Assembly (NCBI GenBank): GCA_946803715.1
Contig: CAMPET010000163.1
Span: 91,483-154,694 of the forward strand
DNA from: Beroe ovata
Taxonomy: Eukaryota > Ctenophora > Nuda > Beroida > Beroidae
Length of the DNA: 63,212 bases
Direction: 5' to 3'
Shown: positions 26,969 to 36,795 of the stretch, piece after piece
How the letters are laid out: each line of letters starts with the position of its first letter
Numbering within the stretch: position 1 is the stretch's first letter
Program-made: the position numbers and the translations under genes
Notes under the pieces: generated by a model
The model's database searches: none
Seen by the model: the letters and a program-made list of their open reading frames with translations, nothing else
What the model was told of the DNA's origin: nothing

Positions 26969-27886
26969 ACAGGAGATGTTTTTCGTGACATGTGACGAGC
27001 CGCGCCGCATATTTCAGCATTACATGCGTGCGCGTTTGCAACTTCCTCCCATGAATTTAGTCGATCCGTGCGTGCGCGCGTTTGCAACTTCCTCCCATGA
27101 ATTCAGTCAATTCCCGTATATGTTGAAACCGTGCTTGATGTCGTTTATAATTCCTCAGAAATTATGTTTGGTGGTCCGGCCTGAGTGCTTGTTGATCAAG
27201 TCGTGACCTACTGGAATGTCTCTATACTATTTGCTGTATAATAATACTCCGCCTGATCGTCATTTTGACACGTTTATGTGCATTTCTGCAAATATCGACA
27301 TAAATGAGCCTCAAACGAAATGTTATTACAACAAAATCCCATCAAATTCGATTTTCTAACCGAATCCAGCTATAATACGCTAGTATCGTGCAATCAAACT
27401 ACGAAGACATTATCGAGTAATTCCCTAGCTACTGGTAGAACTTTATAGATGCCATGTTGATAAGGTAGGTAATTGTATATTGACACTACTACTAGCGTTT
27501 GTGCCTTTGAACGATTGCTGCTGCCAATTAAGATTTCAGGAAAAGATATTTTTGACACCTTTAACAAACTGCGTGCACGGTATGTGTGACGTGAGATGTG
27601 ATGTCTAGGTTCAACCGACATATTGTAGGGCAAGGCACCTAAACAAATGCTTCTTCAGACTTCAGGTGAGTTTCATCCAGGGTTCTCGTCTTTATTTTGC
27701 CCAAATATGCATTACAATAGAATGGCCAATATTCACAAACTGATTTCACTCTCATGCAGGGGGTACATGTGATCGACATTTGGACAATTCTGTTCGACTA
27801 TTCTAAAAATGCCCTGAAGACGGAATACGGTATTGCAGAAGAAGACGTAAAGTTACATCTGAATCACGCTGGCCTGAATGTCGTAG
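26969..27886. other. Unique sequence between copy A and the gap
   Basis: This stretch has no counterpart in copy B. It contains a short direct repeat (gcgcgtttgcaacttcctcccatgaat at about 27030 and 27077; core quoted in part). The last 130 bp are coding-like on the + strand: after an acceptor (tcatgcag, ending at about 27760), GVHVIDIWTILFDYSKNA and 25 more residues remain open to the edge of the gap. I do not recognise this peptide. It could be an exon of an inserted element or of an allele-specific gene. Confidence 0.35.
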
Positions 27887-28406
27887 NNNNNNNNNNNNNN
27901 NNNNNNNNNNNNNNNNNNNNNNNNNNNNNNNNNNNNNNNNNNNNNNNNNNNNNNNNNNNNNNNNNNNNNNNNNNNNNNNNNNNNNNNNNNNNNNNNNNNN
28001 NNNNNNNNNNNNNNNNNNNNNNNNNNNNNNNNNNNNNNNNNNNNNNNNNNNNNNNNNNNNNNNNNNNNNNNNNNNNNNNNNNNNNNNNNNNNNNNNNNNN
28101 NNNNNNNNNNNNNNNNNNNNNNNNNNNNNNNNNNNNNNNNNNNNNNNNNNNNNNNNNNNNNNNNNNNNNNNNNNNNNNNNNNNNNNNNNNNNNNNNNNNN
28201 NNNNNNNNNNNNNNNNNNNNNNNNNNNNNNNNNNNNNNNNNNNNNNNNNNNNNNNNNNNNNNNNNNNNNNNNNNNNNNNNNNNNNNNNNNNNNNNNNNNN
28301 NNNNNNNNNNNNNNNNNNNNNNNNNNNNNNNNNNNNNNNNNNNNNNNNNNNNNNNNNNNNNNNNNNNNNNNNNNNNNNNNNNNNNNNNNNNNNNNNNNNN
28401 NNNNNN
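27887..28406. other. Assembly gap (520 N)
   Basis: A run of N separates the contig carrying copy A from a short contig that starts with a TG microsatellite (28407-28450). Open frames crossing the N run are artefacts. Confidence 1.
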
Positions 28407-28516
28407 TGTGTGTGTGTGTGTGTGTGTGTTTGTGTGTGTTTGTGAGAGCGTGTGTGCAACTGTGGAAGTGCAAGTTTATTAGTGTGAACACCCTGGCTAG
28501 TTTGTAACACCCTGTT

Positions 28517-28936
28517 GGGCCATTGACTGCTCTGCGGACGCCCCCTTTTCGCCCCTAAAATGCCCCTTTTTTAGCCCCCTTTTCGTCCCCAAAGTTCCAC
28601 CTTTTCGCCCCCAAGAGGGCGAGAAAGGGGCCCATAAGGGACAATTTGGGAAAGTTTATGCAAAGGAGTACAATGGGGACAGAAAGGGGGCACAAAGGGG
28701 GAGCAGAGGGGGCAATTCGGGAACGTTTGTGTAGGAGACGGTTGAAAAAGGGCGCACAAAGGGGGCGAAAAGGTGGCGCCCATAGGACACGCAACGGGCA
28801 AAAAGGGGGAACAAATGGGACATTTTGGGGGCACAGAAGGGGGTGAAAAGGCGGCAGCTTGGGGGCGGAAGGGGGGGGTAAAAATGGGCATTTTGAGGGC
28901 AAAAAGAGGGCGTCGGCGGAGTAGTCAATTGTCCCC
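28517..28936. mobile_element. G-rich foldback element with imperfect inverted ends
   Basis: The left end reads attgactgctctgcggacgc and continues into ccccttttcgcccc runs. The right end, read on the other strand, is attgactactccgccgacgc followed by cctctttttgccctcaaaatgccc. The arms thus match imperfectly over about 60 bp. The interior is a degenerate repeat of aaagggggc-like units, C-rich at left and G-rich at right. No coding content. The right end abuts the single N at 28937, so a target duplication cannot be checked. Confidence 0.6.
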
Positions 28937-28937
28937 N

Positions 28938-30597
28938 AGTCACGCCATCAGATCACCAAGGATTTGCGAAAGCTGAGGAAAGTTCACGTTGACGATGAAG
29001 TGAAGGCTTGAGAGTGAGACCCGTTCAGTAATTGTGCCTGCGGCAGCCAATTTCATATGTAATCACTGTGGACATTTTTTCCCAGGTCCTGAGCTCTGGG
29101 CCAGATATGTCAGTATTTAGTCATCCCTTTCAGAATTTTCAGAAACAATCATGCTCCCTCACTCTTTTGAGAGGTTTGTGTATTTAAGCAGATGGAATCC
29201 CAGTTTGTATGAAATAATTGATTTGTATAAAATTGTAAATATTGCACAATATATATTAGTTGAAAGTTTAAAACCAGTGTGCTTTTGTTGACAAAGATAA
29301 ACACATTGATTGCGCGATCAAATCATCAATTTTAAATGGCAAAAAATGTCAAATTCAAACTGGACACGGATAGTTGAATGTTGAAAATTTAAGACAAAAT
29401 GCACGGCAAAGTTCAAGCGATATCAATCTTGTAAAGTTTAGTTTTTCTGCAATAAATTTCACGTCCAAATTCACATCTAAAACACCTCGTCTCGGTCTCG
29501 TCTATTTCTGTGCGAGGAAAGACTCAATCTCCTCAACAGTCCGCGGTACATCATGTGACAGTAGCTCGTACCCGTCAGCTGTCACCGCCACATTGTCTTC
29601 GATACGGACCTATCAGGAGTGGAATAAGTTAATTACAGTATGCGGAGAGGTGAAAATACAGAGTTATTGTCTCTGGTGAATAATGGGTGAGTCATGAAAA
29701 TCGTGGGCATATACTTACCCCTCCCATTCCTCGATACTGATCGATCTTTTCCTTGACCATGAACTTCGCTTGATCTTGGTTATCATAGGCAGCGTCCAGC
29801 AACTGAGAGGAGGGCATATTTTGCGACGTTTTTCTTCAAAGTCCTCATCAAAATTCACGCCGTTAATCTGGCGATTTTCAGTTCCATGTTAAATCCTGCC
29901 GAATCTGTCACTCACCACATCGTTGAAATAGACTCCAGGCTCAACCGTGAGCACCATTCCCTTCTCCAGAGTCCTCGTCGTTCTCAGATACTTGATCCCC
30001 GGCTCGTCAATTCTGAGTGGAGCGTTCACATAGCCACCTGGAGTAAATATTTTACGAGATAATTCAAACTTTGATCGTTGAAAATCGAAAAGTACCAATT
30101 TATGACGATTGAGAAAGAGAGCACGACTTACCGACGTCGTGTACGTCAAGTCCAAGGAAATGTCCTAGACCATGTGGGAAGAAAACTGCACCAAGGAACA
30201 CTTTCTTCATATCGTCTATATCACCTGTTCATCATTGGAGAAGCATCGTTAATAACAAGCACTTGTCATGCGGATTGGACATGGAAGTTCATTTCCTGAA
30301 AATTTGGGTCATGCAATGAACGTGATGCTAACCAACAAGAAGTCCTTCTTTAATGAACTCCTCTAGGATGACATGCTCTGCCAAACGATGCATGTCAATC
30401 CACGAAACACCTGAAGAATGGAAATCCGAAATTGAAAAGAGGAATTGCCATTTTGGTACAAAGTACGCGCGCTGTGTTCCTTTGTGTGCGCGCGCGTCTT
30501 GATTGTTTCTTTGCGCGAAGGAAAGACAAATTTTGCAAATGATTTCGCGCGTTCCGTACACTCAAACAACGGCAAAATAAATTTCTCGCAGCTTTTA
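28938..30597. repeat. Segment duplicated from 25336-26968 (copy B)
   Basis: Begins right after the single N at 28937 and carries on uninterrupted into the full prolidase gene. It matches copy A throughout except for small indels, for example an extra stretch near 29450-29480 and changes near 30265. See copy A for interpretation. Confidence 0.9.
28952..29011 (+). pseudogene. CCDC166: Second copy of CCDC166 last exon
   Basis: Identical in length and phase to the last exon at 25352-25411, ending VHVDDEVKA-stop. The remaining CCDC166 exons do not precede it, since the contig begins 14 bp upstream. It belongs to copy B and is probably the same exon on the other haplotype rather than a functional gene. 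Confidence 0.75.
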
Positions 30598-33586
30598 CTA
30601 ATTTATACCAGGCTTCATAGATTCCATAACAGCTCTGTTAGCTTTCAGGCAGGTATTGTACACAAATTTCTGCTTGTCGGTGAACTTTCCATTGACTGGC
30701 CATGAGACTGTGATATCGGCAGTGTATCCTGCGTATTCAGCACCCATATCAAACAACCTGGGAGTTTTTGTCAAGTTTTAATGAAGACTTGGCAACTTTC
30801 CAAGGTGTGAGACCGATAAACTTACAAATTTCCAATATATTATGACTCACAGGATATCTCCGTCATTTGCCATCTTATCATTAGGTTCACCAGCGTGCCC
30901 ATAGTGCAGAATTGCTGAGTTTGCTCCACTGTGAAATATTATACCAACAATGAATTAGCAACATCCTTCGCAGAACGGTTGTTTGATCCAATCAAATTGA
31001 TCAATGTTAATCACGGCAGCTACAAAGCAAAAACCAAAGTTACTAACCTAGCACAAATGCACGTGTACCCAGTAAATCGCATTCCTCCGTTCATGTACGC
31101 GTAGTGCTTGAACGTCCTGAGATAGATGTGGCATAAGAAGCAAGGAAAAGATGGGAGATTGGAGGACTTCTTTTGAAGGAAATGTCTCAATAATTGTGGC
31201 AGCGTTTATCGAGGTATCGATATTTGATAGGGTGCATCGATTTTCATCGGTCAACCGCTATCATGTGATATGCGCAACTCCTCATCAGATCAAAAGACTC
31301 ACGATTCGCCCTCATACTCCATTTTGCCGGGAGCCATGACCTTCATGGATGCCTTGTGTGCCTCACAACTCTTTTGAGCGACATATCTCATGATCTCCAT
31401 TTCAGCTTCGGTCTTGTATACGCGACTGGGGGAATGGAAAAGTTGAATGAAGAGGAAATTGTTTGGGACAAATATGAAGGAAGCTATCCCATGGCGAAAA
31501 ATTGGATATTCTTCAAATTCACCATCGAATATTATGGGAGGATAAACTTGGCCGCCCGGCAATGCATTTCATGTCTCATTTGTTGCTTTAATAACACAAG
31601 TGTTGTGTGATATGCTTGCACTTTTATTGAAACAAGCATTTTAATATTGGGTGGAAAGGGACCGTAATCGGAAATGAGGTCACGCCGAAACAAGGTCAAC
31701 GGGGAAACTCACATGTCAGCCATCTCAAGGTAGAGGAAAGAATCATCGATCTTGAACTTATCCATTCCATCGAAACTAGGATGCGGGTATTCTGAACCAC
31801 TGTCAGTGTTTGTACCATTCATGATCAGAAGAGAGGTGGGGTTGACTCGTTCCAAAACATCGGCGATTTCGTCGGAGTAGTGCACATAGTCAACACCGTA
31901 TCGGATCTTGAAATATTCTGGAGTTTTCAACCTGTGATGGTGTAAGATGGTGGTTTATTATAGACCTGTGTTTTCCTCCACCAGTTAGAATTTGAAATAT
32001 CGAAAGTGGTAGGAACTACAGAATTACAGGAGGTATTATAGTAGTTGACATTATTCATTTTTTCATTCATGAGACACTGATTATAACATGGCTCATCGTA
32101 CACTCACGGTCCCATCCAGACGGCATAAGATTCAGGTAGTCGTGGCATGAAAAGGTAACTAGTGCAGGTGTCAACAGCTACAGCACCGTAAAAGTCACCC
32201 TCCATGACACCGAACATCCACGTGAAATACGATTCCTGAAGAATTATAGTTACAGACAGGGAAATAGTGTTGTAAAGTTTGAGACTCTTGACACCACCAG
32301 CTTTACACATCAAGAAGTCCCGCGATTATTGTCGCCGGTCCCTTTGACACATTGGACCAAGAGTCTTGGCACCACTTCCGCGAGACACATCAGGCGGACA
32401 CTTGACACCACCCTTGACTGCACTATCATGAAGTACCATGCTGAGATAACAAGCTGACAACGGGAGAATGACGTCAAACCTGATCAAACTCGATGCCTCG
32501 GTCGGTATCATATTGGTTCTCCTGAGCGCCTCCTTGCAGGAAAATGAGGGATCCTGCCGACTCCTGCATACGACTGCTCAGTCGCTCACAGATCTGGGGT
32601 GAGTTGAATGTTTCGAAAAATGAGATTTCTGGCTTATAAAAACTAATGAAAATGAAGAGACGATTTTAGCGGTTCTTAGAAAATATCCAGATGGTCGATT
32701 CACAGTAATATGGGATTGAATCGATTGAATCGAAGGATCTGTTTCAGAGATCATTACCTATTAACCACTTACCCGTCTTCTGTTGTCCTTGAAAACGGAG
32801 TTCGGGATTTTGAGGGTGTGAGGCCCCATCTGATAGTAGGTTGGGATCTCATCAGGCTTCCTGAAAAACGAGGGAGTAACATTGAATTATTGGACCAATC
32901 TTCGTGAAGATGATTCAATAATTGATTACTACAGAACATCATTCAGAGATGCAAACAGCGAATGCTGCCTAGGAAAGTAGATGTTTTCATCATTTTTACG
33001 GAAAAAGCTAAGCCTATAGAAAGACATGAACGCATCGGTTACTCACATGGGCATAGGCATATTGTTGCTAGAGTTAGGGAACTTAGTAACTATAGGAGAT
33101 TCATGCAATTGCAATGATGAGCATAAGTCACTCTATGATAAACAAGATTTTTCTAAACAGGGTCAATCTTTTTTTCGGCTTTTCTCGCACACTATAAAAT
33201 CGTTCACAACGAAAGAGTAAACTTGTCATGAGAGAAAATAATACTGTATCAGGTTACAAATCACATGGAAAATATATACACTTTTATTATCATGACGTCA
33301 CGACGTCAATACCACATGACAATAGTTGAAATACTTTTGGTCACAAGATCTTATGTACTCGGTCATTGACTACTACACTTCAGTACGGCAAATCTGTGGA
33401 AAAAACTCATAATTTGTTCTCGATACTAACCTGAATGAGCTAAGTGTTCTAAGGGGCAGACTCGTACTGGTAAACCGTATTAATCGGACCGAATTCTTAC
33501 ACACAAAATGATTCATAGCTGTCCTAAAATATACTGCATGTTTTTGGGAAAAATGAAAAGATTATATACCCATTGTAATTGGCCAT
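29502..33586 (-). CDS. PEPD: Xaa-Pro dipeptidase (prolidase)
   Basis: Cytosolic metallopeptidase that cleaves dipeptides with C-terminal proline. Minus-strand exons: (33586-33570, tentative), 32860-32773, 32593-32480, 32235-32108, 31931-31713, 31425-31303, 31116-31048, 30928-30851, 30757-30609, 30410-30333, 30224-30132, 30037-29916, 29802-29719 and 29609-29502. With the 17-nt first exon (ATGGCCAATTACAATGG, phase correct) the protein is 489 aa against 493 in human. Without it, an internal ATG at 32829 gives 473 aa. The pita-bread metal ligands are all visible: the two Asp in [16 protein letters not shown], His in [14 protein letters not shown], Glu in [10 protein letters not shown] and Glu in [10 protein letters not shown]. 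The N-terminal creatinase-type domain has [13 protein letters not shown] and ADVLERVNP. The gene looks intact. Confidence 0.92.
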
Positions 33587-33698
33587 TACCTACCTACCCA
33601 ACATTTTTCAGATTATTCCTACAATTGAATACGACGTCAAAACCCCTGATATTTCCAATCCTCCTCGCAAAAAGTACCTGAATTGGTGGAGAGACAAC

Positions 33699-33947
33699 CT
33701 ACCTCAGCAAATTCTGGTAGGTGCTGGGGCACTGAACTGCCGTCCATCTGAGCCACATTTCACACATTTCACCCCTCCTCAACTGTTTCCCCACCGCACA
33801 CTCCGGTCCCCACCCGGGGTTCAGTGTCAACCTCAGAGCTCCCCCGCACACACATTGTCTCAGTTTTGACTCGAGTTCGGAACAAGTCCGGCACGAGACG
33901 GGCGATAGCACGGACAACAAGACGGCGGAGAGGATGAAAAGTAACAT
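33699..33947 (-). CDS. Small Cys-rich secreted protein (candidate)
   Basis: A single open frame of 82 aa from the ATG at 33947; an earlier in-frame ATG at 33980 would add 11 residues. The start is a clear signal-like segment (MLLFILSAVLLSVLSPVSC), followed by a short Cys-rich body with eight further cysteines (TCSELESKLRQCVCGG, GPECAVG, MCEMW, VQCPS). It resembles no family I can name and ends 113 bp before the proposed prolidase start on the same strand. A gene of this size without introns needs transcript support. It may also be a 5' exon reading into a longer product. Confidence 0.35.
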   Translation of the reverse strand: MLLFILSAVLLSVLSPVSCRTCSELESKLRQCVCGGALRLTLNPGWGPECAVGKQLRRGEMCEMWLRWTAVQCPSTYQNLLR

Positions 33948-34496
33948 GTTGGAAAAACACTGACAAACTCGCACACTCAAGGTTATAATTTGAAAAATAC
34001 GAGACGAACCCGCGATTTCGATCCTAAAATAAGGCGAGAGGGATGGAAGTAGGATTTATACCAGAGCATGGTCCATCATGTGACTGATAACGGAAATCTT
34101 ACAGGGATCAGATTTAATGTTTGGGCTAATTGAATTTGGAATTGATAGATTTCTCATATTTATTCTCTACAATCTGCATAAAATATTATCATATTGCTGG
34201 ATTATTTTCTGCATCGAAAGCAGAAGTATGGCTGCAAATTTGCTTATCTCTCCTCTAGGAAATGCAAGCTCGGGACACACGAGACCCTGGTCACAAGATA
34301 GACCCTGGACAAGTGACCCTCGTGTTTCAGTTGTTCAGACTCACTGGACAATGTACATAGAGAAAAGAGGCGTACAGAGACCGAAGTGATCCATTTTATT
34401 CTTTCATTCGCACCTGATCATTGGTACTTTTATTCTCATCAGGAAATGTTAAATTCGATTGGAAAAAACAGAATACATCAGTTATACAGAGGCGAG

Positions 34497-34850
34497 TTAA
34501 CACAGCTCCAGATCAGCACAAATCATCTGAGGACCTTGCTCCTTCATCAAAACATCGAGATAGTAATGTCCGTAGAAGTTGACACCACTCCCACACTCGC
34601 GGGCAAGGATGGACGGCAGTTTATCACAGAGATTCACCATCCAGTCAATCATTTCATCGGTTGTATGATGTCGCGTGTTGAAGAATACCCTGAGCTCACC
34701 GAATACGACAAGACAAGTCCCACAGCTTGAACCCTTTGTGGAATCAGGGTTGCCAAGGGCAACAGGGGTGTTGCTCATCACTGGAGAAGGCGTTGCTGAG
34801 CTTAGCATTGTAACTAACACGAGCGGAAATAGGATAGATCTGACACTCAT
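34497..34850 (-). CDS. Secreted saposin-like (SapB) protein
   Basis: Single-exon 117-aa protein. Residues 1-26 form a signal peptide (MSVRSILFPLVLVTMLSS). The mature part has six cysteines spaced C-x2-C-x28-C-x10-C-x24-C-x5-C, the signature of saposin B-type domains: CGTC, NLCDKL, RECGSG, MICADLELC. Between them are amphipathic helical stretches (VVFGELRVFF, DEMIDWMVNL). Such proteins bind or perturb lipids, as sphingolipid activators, amoebapore-like peptides or surfactant-like factors. Which applies here cannot be told. The protein ends at the last cysteine, so it is one free-standing domain and not a polyprotein. Confidence 0.75.
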   Translation of the reverse strand: MSVRSILFPLVLVTMLSSATPSPVMSNTPVALGNPDSTKGSSCGTCLVVFGELRVFFNTRHHTTDEMIDWMVNLCDKLPSILARECGSGVNFYGHYYLDVLMKEQGPQMICADLELC

Positions 34851-35403
34851 GGCTGGGGGAATGAGGAGGATCAGGAATTGGGATTTCGCGGCACCAGCTG
34901 GTACCGTGATTGTGAGTAATAATGCCTGTTTTCAAAATATATATGAACCATGTATAGCAAGACTATGCTTCAGCCATCCCAGGACGCGATAGCTGGTAGT
35001 CATGTGACTCCCGAACAGAAAAAGTACAGACGAGAGGGTGGACAAGCAGAAGTGGTGCACGGAAGAAGAGATAAGAACTCTGATTTGCGATATCATGTTT
35101 CCTCCACGCATATTGCATTTAATAAGCTGTGGTCTGATATTCTTAATTTTTAACTATTCTTATTCTTAGTTCTGACGACGTTCAGACTGAAGAAGAATCC
35201 CTGCAGCCATTTACATTTCGGACGCTGAATCGATTGGAAATAGAATTTAAGTTCTATTATCCTCTCATCAAGTCATAGAAATTAACTTTGTCATTATTCA
35301 TCATCTTAAAATATTCTGACATGTTATTTACAATCTTTAATACACAGAAAATAATACATCTCTACAAAACTCTATTCCCTAAGGGTCCACTAATCAAGTT
35401 CCA
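34851..35403. other. Intergenic, saposin-like gene to orphan gene
   Basis: AT-rich 550-bp spacer without convincing coding sequence. The string cggacgctgaatcgattgg at about 35220 is shared with the 540-bp repeat family (its ggacgctgaatcgatt core), suggesting a small relic of that family. Confidence 0.4.
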
Positions 35404-36357
35404 CTAATCATTATCCAATTGCTCCATAACAAGAAGAGTATTAGATACAATTCCGCAATCTGCCAGGGTCGAAGCATCATCACCCAGAGCGTCACAAGGA
35501 GGTGCACTGTGTTTCAGGAGGTACTTTCCTGGACCATTGCCAAGTTTGGTGCCACATGACTCTTCTCTGGTGTCGCGTGGTTCAAGTTGAGTGCCATGTG
35601 AGGTGTTTGACATTATTTCGGGTGAAATTTCAGAGTCAATCCAAGATTTGATACTGCCGATCTTTGTGTTTTGACGAAATCTGTTGAGAAAAAGTTTTGT
35701 CAATTTGATTCGTATTGTACAGTTACATTGTTTCAACTGTAGGTCCCTGTTTTCAGCTGTTTTTACGATTGACATTACATACCTTCTGCAAATTCTATTT
35801 GACTGCTTTTTTAAAATCTCGGGAAGTTTTACTGCAATCTTTATACCATCTTCACATTCTTTTGGGACCTCTGATATATTGATCGCTATAAATCATTCAT
35901 TATGGATATTGATCAACATGACAACATCAATCCAAACTCAGTTTCACTAACCGTATTTACTTATGCTAGGTATGACATTGCAGCTGAAGATGTCAATTGA
36001 TCCAGGTTGAATCAACAGCTCACTTGACGTGGACTGTAAGTTGAGTTTGATCAGTTTCCTTGGTGTCTGTCTTGAAGCTGAGGTTATAATTCTGAGCAAT
36101 GTATGAATGAAGGTCGATTCAAAGATTGCCTTCGTGCTTTTCTCACGATTCTATATCAATGAGCATAGAATGTTATAATTGAAATAGGTGAAGATCCACA
36201 AAGTTGAATTGGGTGACCTCGAATGATCAGTAGCTATAATTGCTCACGATGTTCACTCACCAGGGAGCCCGGACCTCAAGCTAGGCGTGGAGGGAGGGGT
36301 GGGTGTTCTGGAGAACAGCTGCTCTTCCGATATCCTGTACTTCTTCATCAGAGACAT
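35404..36357 (-). CDS. Orphan gene, four exons, unknown function
   Basis: Exons 36357-36261 (ATG at 36357), 36150-35952, 35885-35783 and 35680-35404 on the minus strand. The last three join in phase and encode 192 residues. The first exon ends in phase 1 while the second opens in phase 0, so the link between them is unresolved: either an exon is missed or a different donor is used. The first exon reads MSLMKKYRISEEQLFSRT and then a Thr/Pro-rich segment. The body has FESTFIHTLLRIITSAS and DGIKIAVKLPEILKKQS. The C-terminal 90 residues are Ser/Thr-rich and acidic. No known domain is recognised. Confidence 0.5.
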
Positions 36358-36795
36358 ATATATGGCTACCAGGTACAGGAATATACAAACTGATCATTAC
36401 CGTAAAAATGTACTAGGTTTTTAGCTAAAATTCAATTCTTTTTACAAAATGTCTGCGTCCGATTTTCAACTATGATCCTAGGCAGTTGGTTCACTCACAC
36501 TCACTATTTTGTATATAGGTAACACAGTATCCGTTTGTATATTAGAATTGCAATAAATAGGTGATAGTTACAGTAATAGTATCAAAACATCAAAATAGAG
36601 ATCTGAAAACAATCTGATACCAATAAATAAATCAAAAATAATGCATGCGAGTAAGTACTATGTACTATGTAGTTATAAGTAGTGTATGCAATCTGAGTTA
36701 AAAGTTACAAAAAGTATGGTATACCTAAAAAATGAATTATTCATCTTAAACAATCACTTTATGATATCAAATTGATCTGAAAACGGAACAAATGA

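Noticed and set aside
27754..28510. Long open frames of 212-242 codons
   Set aside because: They run across the 520-N gap; only the first 43 codons have real sequence.
28555..28976. Pro-rich and Gly/Arg-rich ORFs
   Set aside because: Translations of the G-rich foldback repeat, with no coding character.
33707..33730. A 25-bp intron extending the small Cys-rich protein by about 20 residues
   Set aside because: GT..AG boundaries exist, but 25 bp is below any plausible spliceosomal intron; the stop at 33699-33701 is preferred.
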